A stretch of DNA of 6,885 nucleotides from an uncultured Candidatus Saccharibacteria bacterium. GTDB taxonomy: Bacteria > Patescibacteriota > Saccharimonadia > Saccharimonadales > Saccharimonadaceae. The stretch lies in assembly GCA_938049075.1 (NCBI GenBank), contig CALICZ010000178.1, positions 1 through 6,885 on the forward strand, in the 5' to 3' direction. The notes beneath the pieces are model-generated. The model did not search any database and was not told where the DNA came from. It saw only the letters and a program-made list of their open reading frames with translations. A program made the translations under genes and the position numbers. This document shows, piece by piece, positions 1-6,200 of the stretch (positions within the stretch are counted from its first letter, which is position 1; each line of letters starts with the position of its first letter).

Positions 1-68
1 GTGATGGTGACGGGCTTGTCGTAGTCGTATTTTTTGCCTGAACTCGACGTTGGGTCAGTGGATGGCAT
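1..68 (-). CDS. N-terminal fragment of an unrecognised protein, cut by the left edge
   Basis: This is the start of a minus-strand gene whose remainder lies outside the window. The ATG is at 68-66 and 22 codons are visible, beginning MPSTDPTSSSGKK, followed by YDYDKPVTI. The start is well supported: AAAGGAG (80-74) lies five bases upstream, and a promoter with 17-bp spacing lies above that. The visible N-terminus is rich in Ser, Thr, Asp and Tyr. It has no hydrophobic stretch, so it shows no signal peptide or membrane anchor at the very start. I do not recognise the family and assign no function. The dyad over the expected transcription start suggests that the gene is repressor-controlled, but no regulator is encoded in the window. 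Confidence 0.72.
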   Translation of the reverse strand, partial: MPSTDPTSSSGKKYDYDKPVTI

Positions 69-73
69 ATGAA

Positions 74-80
74 CTCCTTT
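74..80 (-). promoter_or_regulatory. Strong Shine-Dalgarno (AAAGGAG) for the left-edge gene
   Basis: Read on the minus strand, AAAGGAG at 80-74 is followed by five bases (TTCAT) and then the ATG at 68. This is near-ideal pairing and spacing for the 3' end of 16S rRNA. It fixes the start of the left-edge gene and contrasts with the genes elsewhere in the window that appear to have no leader. Confidence 0.8.
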
Positions 81-86
81 GTGGTA

Positions 87-101
87 TTAGTGCTACACTA
101 A
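87..101. promoter_or_regulatory. Perfect inverted repeat TTAGTG-CTA-CACTAA at a transcription start (putative operator)
   Basis: Two 6-base arms in perfect dyad symmetry are separated by three bases (TTAGTG at 87-92, CACTAA at 96-101). The dyad directly follows the -10 box (106-101) of the left-edge gene and covers the predicted start of transcription. This is the usual place for a repressor operator. Dyads with short spacers are typical of winged-helix regulators such as the BlaI/MecI/CopY or MarR groups, but the sequence is not diagnostic for any of them. It is not a CIRCE element, which has 9-base arms and a 9-base spacer. The arms are too short and AT-rich to act as a terminator. Confidence 0.5.
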
Positions 102-129
102 ACATATCTCGAGTTGTATTTTTAATCAA
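101..129 (-). promoter_or_regulatory. Sigma-70-like promoter of the left-edge gene
   Basis: On the minus strand the -35 hexamer TTGATT (129-124) is followed by a 17-base spacer and the -10 hexamer TATGTT (106-101). Each hexamer has four of six consensus positions and the spacing is optimal. Transcription would start near 95-94, giving a leader of about 26 bases that holds the AAAGGAG ribosome-binding site. The -35 box overlaps the 3' end of the small ORF upstream, so the two genes are packed tightly. This is a motif match only. Confidence 0.6.
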
Positions 130-325
130 GTATCGTCGGTGTAGGCAAGTGAATTGACAAGATATTGAGACGCTGCATGGCATCAATGAGCACCAAGAGG
201 GGCTCTTTCTTGGCCTCTGGTGTGCCTGGTGGAGTGAAGCCTGCGTTGGCAAATGCCGCCAGGAGTTCGTTGTTGGACAGTAGACGGTACAGCGAGTCAC
301 AAGAGACTACCCGTGTTGTGCCCAT
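122..325 (-). CDS. Small hypothetical protein (67 aa)
   Basis: This is a 67-codon ORF starting MGTTRVVSCDSLYRLL and ending PTPTILD, lying between the ATPase and the left-edge gene. The composition is protein-like, with a probable helix around NNELLAAFANAGF, a Pro/Gly turn (TPPGTPEAKK) and a second helix (EPLLVLIDAMQRL). No transmembrane segment or known motif is visible and I do not recognise a family. The same frame extends upstream to a TTG at 394 inside the 3' end of the ATPase gene (90 aa). The ATG at 325 is preferred because it follows AT-rich non-coding sequence with a possible -10 box (TATACT, 346-341), which would give a leader of only ~9 bases. No Shine-Dalgarno is seen. It may be a real small gene or a chance ORF. 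Confidence 0.45.
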   Translation of the reverse strand: MGTTRVVSCDSLYRLLSNNELLAAFANAGFTPPGTPEAKKEPLLVLIDAMQRLNILSIHLPTPTILD

Positions 326-340
326 TTTGTCTATAAAGTA

Positions 341-346
341 AGTATA
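341..346 (-). promoter_or_regulatory. Possible -10 box (TATACT) for the small hypothetical ORF
   Basis: Minus-strand TATACT at 346-341 matches five of six positions of TATAAT. It lies in the AT-rich gap between the ATPase stop and the ATG at 325. A start near 334 would leave an mRNA leader of about nine bases without a ribosome-binding site. No -35 box is visible at 16 to 18 bases and there is no extended TG, so the call is weak. Confidence 0.3.
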
Positions 347-368
347 ATTTACTGCTTTGTATTTTGCG

Positions 369-2690
369 CTACTCAACACGGGATGGCATTGCAAAGCGCC
401 GGCTCACACGCCACGCCCACCACCATTGCAGTATGGTTACTGGAATAATAATGGCAATGCTGGGCCAGAGGAGGAGTAGGTTTGGTGGGGTGAAGTCGAA
501 GAATTGGCGAAGTGGGATGATGTCAAAGCTCACTACTGTCACGAGCAATACTGCGAGCATGTAGAGCGTGCGGGCAAGGTGGGCCCGCTTATCGAGCTGG
601 ATGCCAAGCATACGGCCAGCCAAAAATACCAGATATACGCCGTAGAAGGTCGCTACCAGCACTGTCATCGTTGCCACTTCGCCAAGGCGATCTGGGTAGA
701 GTGTGCGGCCAAGCCAATACACACTAGCAACCGTTAGCCCTGTGAGCACTGCAATTGGTGCCACCGCCAGCAGGGTGTCGTGCCAGAAGCGCCGCGGGTC
801 AATCCGGTGTCGCGATAAGGGCGGAAAGAGCGTCCACATAATGGTCGGCATTGTCACAAGGAAGATATTCATAAAGGTAAGATGGCGCGGCGCATATGGG
901 TACATAATGCCGAGGGTAAGGGTAATGACTAGCAGCACCACACCATAGATGATCTTATGGAAGAAGAGCACGCCAATGAGCTCGATTGCCTGCATGATGC
1001 GATTGCCTAGCTCCATTCCGAGGGGCAATGACGTGAAGGAATTGTTGAGCAGGATGATATCGGCAACGCGCCGACTAGCTGGTGCACCCGCATACATCGC
1101 AACGCCAAGGTCGGCTCGCTTGAGCGCCAAGGCATCATTAACGCCATCGCCCACCATGCCAGTGAACCGCCCTTGCTCTGAGAAGTGAGCAATGAGCCGC
1201 TCCTTTTGCTCAGGCAAGACGCGGGCAAAGATTGTGTGTGTGTCGGCTGCCTGGGCAAAGGCTGCATCATCGAGCTGGGCAAGCTCCGCCCCGGTGATAG
1301 CTGCCTCAGGCTGATGGATCCCCGCTGCCTTCGCGATATAGCTGACTGTCCGTGGGTTATCTCCACTAATGACGCGAATTGTCACTCCTTGGCCCTGCAA
1401 AAATTGCACGGTATCGACCACACCATGGCGCAGACTATTGCGCAGGACGATTGCTCCCAGCGGCTGACCCGAGCCAGCGGCGAGCTGCTTGAGTGGCACA
1501 GTGCTGTCGGCAAAGCGGGCGAGCAGGAGGACACGCAGGCCGTCATTTGCCCAGGTGTCAATCTGGGCTTGCTGAGCAGGCGAGAGCGGGGCAAGCCGCG
1601 CTACAAACTCTGGTGCGCCCAGCATCAGCGTCTGCATTGAGCCAGCAATCTCGGCCCGCACCCCCGCCATTTTCCGGCTCGATGAGAACGCCATCACCTC
1701 CTGGATGTGGGCGGTGGGAGCCTGATGCGCAGCAAGAATTGCCTGGCCAGTTGCATTGCCACCACTGGTTTCGTGTGCAATGAGGGCAGCGTAGTGGGCG
1801 ACCATCTCATCATCTGTCGATGCGTCGAACGATGCAGCCTGCTCGAAGGTCACGTCGTCACTCGTCAAGGTACCCGTCTTATCCACGCAGAGCACGCCAA
1901 GCAGTGCCATTGCTTCAATCGCTGAAAGCTTCTGAGGTAAGACCTTAGCCTGAGCCAGGCGCAGCGAGCCAAAGGCAAGCAGAAGCGAACTCGCCAGGAG
2001 CAGCCCCTCTGGCACAACTGTGATCGCCGCGGTGATAATCGTCTTGAGGATGCTAACGGCTTGCAACCCCGCAATATGGTAGCGCGCGAAGATAAGCAGT
2101 GCCAGCACGACTGCACCATAGGTCAGGACGGTAATGGCGCGCTGGATAGCCCGCTGGAGTGGGGTGGGCTGCGGCGCGTACTGCTTGAGCACAGTGCTGA
2201 TTGCACCGGCCTTGGTGGCGTTACCAACTGCCGTGACGCGAGCGTGGGCTGTACCTGCTACTACTGTTGTAGCTGCGTAGATGGCGTCACCGGGTGCTTT
2301 GTCTACTGCGGCAGATTCACCCGTGAGCATGCTCTCATTTACCTCCAGGCCTTTTGCGTCGAGCACTGTGCCGTCGGCGGGTAGCTCATCGCCAGTGTGT
2401 AGTGCGAGAGTATCGCCAACCTGCAGTGCATCGTAAAGCACCTCGATTACGGTACCATCGGCCTGGACAACGCGGGCGCGCGGCGCACTCATGAGCTCGA
2501 GCTTGCGCAGAGCGCGCTTAGCCCGAATCTCTTGCACGGCACCAATCAGGGAATTGACCATAATGACGAATGATATAAACCAGGCATCGCGATATTCCCG
2601 CACATAGACCAGCGCCATAGCAAGAAGCAAAATCGCCAGCACGATAGGCGAGACGAAGTTGCGCCGGATGATTGCTAGATAATCCTTCAT
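369..2690 (-). CDS. P-type cation-transporting ATPase (HAD superfamily, E1-E2 type)
   Basis: This integral membrane pump of 773 aa couples ATP hydrolysis, through an aspartyl-phosphate, to cation movement across the plasma membrane. All core motifs are present: actuator loop TGES (123-126), PEGL in the fourth membrane segment (227-230), phosphorylation site DKTGTLT with D270, nucleotide-domain FSSSRK (335-340) and LGAPE (357-361, where KGAPE is usual), SGDN (442-445), and hinge GDGVND (514-519). About ten membrane segments are likely: two pairs before the catalytic core and six after ~570. The long C-terminal membrane block and the absence of CPC/CPH or N-terminal metal-binding Cys motifs argue against a heavy-metal (P1B) pump. 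The architecture resembles P2/P3-like bacterial ATPases of the Ca/Mg or Exp7/CaxP kind, but the ion cannot be read from the sequence. The N-terminus is short: only ~12 residues precede the first membrane segment, so the usual N-terminal part of the actuator domain is missing. The start is supported by a purine-rich ribosome-binding sequence and by conserved-looking residues from the first membrane segment onward. Confidence 0.93.
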   Translation of the reverse strand: MKDYLAIIRRNFVSPIVLAILLLAMALVYVREYRDAWFISFVIMVNSLIGAVQEIRAKRALRKLELMSAPRARVVQADGTVIEVLYDALQVGDTLALHTGDELPADGTVLDAKGLEVNESMLTGESAAVDKAPGDAIYAATTVVAGTAHARVTAVGNATKAGAISTVLKQYAPQPTPLQRAIQRAITVLTYGAVVLALLIFARYHIAGLQAVSILKTIITAAITVVPEGLLLASSLLLAFGSLRLAQAKVLPQKLSAIEAMALLGVLCVDKTGTLTSDDVTFEQAASFDASTDDEMVAHYAALIAHETSGGNATGQAILAAHQAPTAHIQEVMAFSSSRKMAGVRAEIAGSMQTLMLGAPEFVARLAPLSPAQQAQIDTWANDGLRVLLLARFADSTVPLKQLAAGSGQPLGAIVLRNSLRHGVVDTVQFLQGQGVTIRVISGDNPRTVSYIAKAAGIHQPEAAITGAELAQLDDAAFAQAADTHTIFARVLPEQKERLIAHFSEQGRFTGMVGDGVNDALALKRADLGVAMYAGAPASRRVADIILLNNSFTSLPLGMELGNRIMQAIELIGVLFFHKIIYGVVLLVITLTLGIMYPYAPRHLTFMNIFLVTMPTIMWTLFPPLSRHRIDPRRFWHDTLLAVAPIAVLTGLTVASVYWLGRTLYPDRLGEVATMTVLVATFYGVYLVFLAGRMLGIQLDKRAHLARTLYMLAVLLVTVVSFDIIPLRQFFDFTPPNLLLLWPSIAIIIPVTILQWWWAWRVSRRFAMPSRVE

Positions 2691-3186
2691 ATCGTTTTTT
2701 TACCTTTCCTCGATGATACTGACACTTGGCAGCAACCCGCCAACCACTGCGCGCATCGCTGTCTGCTTGGTAGATGTGGCCGTCCTTCACCTCATCAACG
2801 AGAATGAGAGCTGGGTTGTATGGCGCAAGGGTGCGATAGTACATAATGTCGCGATCGGTGATGCGCCCAAATCCGGGAAATATTTCGCGAAATTTTTGCC
2901 GGCCAAATTCGTCAAAATACTCTGGCTGGCCCCGTGGCGGGAAGAATGTCTCAGCGCGCAGGCCGATCCGCACCGCGATCTTCTTGATATCGCCAAGCAA
3001 GAGGCGCGATGGTCCATAGACCAAGCAATAGAGCTGGCCGTCTGTTGCAAAAAATACCGATGCCTTGGCGGCAAGCCCTGCGGCAATATTGCGCGCCACC
3101 ACGCGATCGATCACTAGCTGCACGCCAAAGCGCGCGGCGAGAGCCTTTTGCACATATGCGACATCCATGTGGTTACCAAAGTCCAT
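2518..3186 (-). CDS. Conserved hypothetical protein; 3' end out of frame over the ATPase start
   Basis: The open frame is 222 codons, but only about the first 164 look like a real protein. That part is a mixed alpha/beta soluble domain with strands around VQLVIDRVV (22-30) and ASVFFATDGQLYCLVYG (42-58), GPSRLLLGDIKKIAVRIGL (58-76), then the motif-like PPRGQPEYFDEFGR (83-96), ITDRDIMYYRTLAPYNPALILV (109-130) and SGWR (147-150). It resembles a conserved family of unknown function that I recall from CPR genomes, but I assign no activity. The last 58 residues, after K164, overlap the ATPase gene in another frame and are Cys- and Arg-rich with no clear fold, as expected of non-coding read-through. 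The switch coincides with the A7 run at 2701-2695; a -1 shift would end the protein at 166 residues with an ATGA overlap. The ATG at 3186 is preferred because a TATAAT box lies seven bases upstream; an internal ATG at 3168 is the alternative. Confidence 0.78.
   Translation of the reverse strand: MDFGNHMDVAYVQKALAARFGVQLVIDRVVARNIAAGLAAKASVFFATDGQLYCLVYGPSRLLLGDIKKIAVRIGLRAETFFPPRGQPEYFDEFGRQKFREIFPGFGRITDRDIMYYRTLAPYNPALILVDEVKDGHIYQADSDARSGWRVAAKCQYHRGKVKKRYEGLSSNHPAQLRLAYRAGDFASCYGAGLCAGISRCLVYIIRHYGQFPDWCRARDSG
2695..2701 (-). other. A7 tract in A_AAA_AAA slippery phase at a gene junction
   Basis: The upstream gene reads GTA AAA AAA CGA here, so the seven A form the heptamer A_AAA_AAA in the exact phase used for -1 ribosomal frameshifting. 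Staying in frame gives a 222-aa product with a 58-codon tail lying over the ATPase gene. A -1 shift gives two more codons and then TGA at 2689-2687, overlapping the ATPase ATG as ATGA. A +1 shift (or loss of one A) fuses the protein in frame to the ATPase. The tract is also a typical place for a one-base indel or sequencing error. Which of these applies cannot be told from one sequence. Confidence 0.6.
2703..2710 (-). promoter_or_regulatory. Ribosome-binding sequence AGGAAAGG of the ATPase, inside the upstream gene
   Basis: On the minus strand AGGAAAGG (2710-2703) lies 12 bases before the ATPase ATG at 2690, a long spacing. The spacer contains the seven-A run. Because the site is inside the coding region of the upstream gene and no promoter is evident between the genes, the ATPase is probably translated from the same mRNA as its upstream neighbour. 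Confidence 0.55.
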
Positions 3187-3193
3187 GATAGAT

Positions 3194-3199
3194 ATTATA
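3194..3199 (-). promoter_or_regulatory. TATAAT -10 box placed for a leaderless transcript of the conserved hypothetical gene
   Basis: A perfect minus-strand TATAAT (3199-3194) is followed by seven bases (ATCTATC) and then the ATG at 3186. A start of transcription at the usual distance falls on or next to the A of the ATG, so the mRNA would have no leader. No Shine-Dalgarno fits in this space. No convincing -35 box is seen at 17 bases. This promoter probably serves both the conserved hypothetical gene and the ATPase. Confidence 0.62.
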
Positions 3200-3208
3200 C
3201 CGGAATCT

Positions 3209-3219
3209 CGGCCTGGCCG
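3209..3219. promoter_or_regulatory. 11-bp palindrome CGGCC-T-GGCCG between divergent promoters
   Basis: A perfect inverted repeat with 5-base arms and a single central base sits between the two divergent -10 boxes (3194-3199 and 3244-3249). It lies upstream of both predicted transcription starts. That position would suit an operator or activator site shared by the two transcription units. GC-rich palindromes of this size do occur by chance at this base composition, so function is only a possibility. Confidence 0.3.
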
Positions 3220-3240
3220 CTAGAGTCGAGGCGGTGAGTG

Positions 3241-3249
3241 TGCGATAAT
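3241..3249 (+). promoter_or_regulatory. Extended -10 (TGCGATAAT) placed for a leaderless helicase transcript
   Basis: TG at 3241-3242, one base, then GATAAT (3244-3249) makes an extended -10 element. Six bases (GGAGAC) follow before the ATG at 3256, so the expected transcription start is exactly the A of that ATG. If this is the promoter, the GTG at 3238 is not in the mRNA and the protein starts at 3256. The competing reading is translation from GTG 3238 with GAGG at 3228-3231, six bases upstream, which needs a promoter further left. Confidence 0.55.
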
Positions 3250-3255
3250 GGAGAC

Positions 3256-6200
3256 ATGTCTGAACACGAATTTTCGACTCGATACACGCACCTCAATAAC
3301 CAGCAGCGCGCTGCTGTCGATATGATTGACGGGCCACTACTCGTTGTGGCTGGTCCCGGTACTGGCAAGACAGAGCTACTCAGCATGCGCGCCGCCAATA
3401 TCCTGCGTCAAACAGATGTACTACCTGAGAATATTCTCTGCCTTACCTTTACCGACAGTGGGGCAGCCGCGATGCGGCAGCGTCTGCGCAGTATCATTGA
3501 GGCAGATGCCTACCGCGTTGCTATCCATACCTTCCATAGCTTTGGCAGTGAGGCGATAAATCACCACCGGGAGTATTTCTACCATGGTGCATCGCTGAGG
3601 CCTACCGATGAGCTTGGCAGCTACGAGATTTTACGCAGCATCCTTGGCCAGCTCGATCATCATAACCCCTTGAGTAGCAAGCAAAATGGTGAGTTTACCT
3701 ACCTGCAAGACATTAGCCGCAGCATTAGCCAGCTCAAGCAGGCTGGTCTGAGTAGCGCAGAGCTTCGGCAGGTTATCGATGCGGACGAGGCACTTCTAGC
3801 GGCTGTTGAGCCACGCCTCAGCGAGGTCTTTGCGGCTGGGCGGATAAGCAAACCAATGGCCGGCAAGCTCGCTCCGCTGGCGGGCGAAGCAGCTCAGCTG
3901 CCACTGCCGCCGTTGCCACCCACCATTCCACCACTAGCCGATAGCTTCTCGCTCAGCCTGGCTCGAGCGATCGATGAGACGCTTGATAGCGGTAAGACCA
4001 CACCGCTCACTGCCTGGCGCAACCACTGGTGCGAGAAGGACGCTACTGGGAATTATGTCCTGAGAGATCGCAAGCGCCTCGGTAAGCTGCGCGCCCTCGC
4101 TGAGGTTTATGATGCATATCTCACTGAGCTCAGTACGGCTGGTCTGTATGACTACGATGATATGATTCTCCAGCTCGCTCAGGCACTCGATGCTCAGCCC
4201 GAGCTACGCGCCAACCTCGAGGAGCAGTACCAATACATTATGGTGGATGAATTCCAAGACACCAACCTCGCACAGCTGCGCATCCTCTTTTCGCTAACGA
4301 GTAGCCCCGTTCACGAGGGTCGCCCCAACATCATGGCGGTGGGGGATGACGACCAAGCAATCTACAGCTTTCAGGGAGCAGATGTGAGCAACATCCACCG
4401 CTTCCGCAGCCACTACCGCGATGTGCAGCTAATCGCCTTGACAGATAATTACCGCTCGAGTCGCGCCATCCTCACACCAGCCCGGGCTGTTATCACTCAG
4501 GGGGGCGACCGGTTAGAGGCGGTGCTTCCTGAGCTCGATAAGACGCTCACCGCTCACCACCAGCCAACCCAGACTGCCGTCAGTCTGGCTGAGCTACCCA
4601 CTAGCCTAGCCGAGCGTCAATGGCTGGCACAGCAGATTCGCCAGCAGATCGACAGTGGCACGCCGTCCGAGGAAATTGCCGTCCTGGCTCGGCGTCACCG
4701 CGAGCTGGTGGCGCTGGTGCCACACCTTCAGGCGGCAGGTATTGCCATCAACTACGAGCGGCGCGACAATGTTCTTGATAATCCTGTCATCCAGGTGCTC
4801 GAACTGCTCGCGCGGGCAATCGAGGCCATAGCAGCAGGGGAGTTTCCCACTGCTGATAGCCTGCTGCCAGAGCTGATGGCGCACCCGGCCTTTGGTTTTG
4901 CCAGCCAGGATATTTGGCAGCTCAGCCTCCGAGCGTGGCGCAACCGCCAAACGTGGGGCGAGGCGATGATGGCGAGCCCCACCTTCCAACCCTTGACGAT
5001 GTGGCTGATCCATATGGCGTGGCAGGCGCAGTATCAACCGCTTGAGATGGTGCTTGATGATTTGCTTGGTGTCCCGCAGCCAGCCGATAGCCAAAAGGCT
5101 CAGGCCGCCATAGCCAGTGCGATTACCGAGTACATGACGCAGCAAATGGCCCAATTCGACCAACCGATTAGCCTCTCCGCCGAAGCAACTCCTGCAATGC
5201 CCACCATAAGCTACCGCTCACCACTGTACGATTATTATTTCTCGCGCGAGAGGCTTGCCAAGCAGCCCGATGCATACCTTGCCTGCCTCGAGGCCTTGCG
5301 CACGCTGCGCAGCCGCACCCAGGAGCATCGTGGTGATGACGAGACACTCCGGCTCGTCGATATGCTCGATCTCCTCAGTATGCACCGGCAGTTCAAGACG
5401 CCCATCACCACCATCCGCCAGCGTACCGAGGCGCATACCGGCCGCATTAACCTCATGACAGCGCACAAGGCCAAGGGGCTGGAGTTTGGCCATGTCTACA
5501 TCATGGGCGCTGTCGATAGCACCTGGGGACGGCGCGTACGCTCACCCGTGTCGCTTATTACGTATCCAGAGAACCTCGCTATTGCCCCCGCCGGCAATAC
5601 GTACGACGAGCGCCTCCGTCTCTTTTTCGTCGCCATGACGCGGGCGCGCAATCACCTGACTATCAGCTACAGCACCCAGGATGATGCCGGCAAAGCAACG
5701 CTACCGGCCAGCTTCCTCGACGGCATCGACCTCACTGCAACCACTGTTGATATGCCCAATGACATACCAAGCCTCACCACCCAGCTCACTACCGATTGGC
5801 AGCGCCGCCTTGCGCCAGTTGGCACGCCCGAGCCCGATTTGCAGCAGCTTCTCCAGCCTATGCTCGAGCAGTATAAGCTCTCTAGCACCCACCTTACTGC
5901 CTTCTTAGACGTGTCGCGCGGTGGGCCAGCGGCCTTCTTGACCAACTACCTGCTGCGCTTTCCGCAGGCACCGAGTCCGCATGCCATCTATGGTAATGCT
6001 ATCCACCACGTGCTGCAGCGTGCGCACACCCATCTTACCGCTACTGGCAAGGTGCGACCAGCTGAGGATATCCTGGGCGACTTTGAGCAAGAGCTTAATC
6101 GCCAGCCGCTAGGGCCAGAGGACTTCGCGTACTTTAGCCGCAAGGGGCTTGATTCACTAAGCGCCTTCTTGCAGGCCGAGGCGCATACCTTCTGCCCCGA

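Noticed and set aside
87..101. Resemblance of the dyad to a CIRCE (HrcA) heat-shock element
   Set aside because: CIRCE has 9-base arms (TTAGCACTC) and a 9-base spacer. Here the arms are six bases, the spacer three, and the arm sequence differs.
338..352. Imperfect dyad GTAAGT...ATTTAC around the possible -10 box of the small ORF
   Set aside because: The arms are short, AT-rich and mismatched, as expected by chance in a low-GC gap.
1185..1640. 151-codon plus-strand open frame opposite the ATPase gene
   Set aside because: It lies wholly inside the well-supported ATPase gene, is rich in Cys, Arg and Gln without a recognisable domain, and has no ribosome-binding site of its own. It is a shadow of GC-rich coding sequence.
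2713..3117. 134-codon plus-strand frame opposite the conserved hypothetical gene
   Set aside because: The minus frame has the more protein-like composition and a perfect TATAAT upstream. The plus frame has neither a promoter nor a ribosome-binding site.
4606..5163. 185-codon minus-strand open frame opposite the helicase gene
   Set aside because: It is antisense to the helicase between motifs IV and V, with low-complexity His/Arg/Leu composition and no motif. The opposite strand carries the clear protein.
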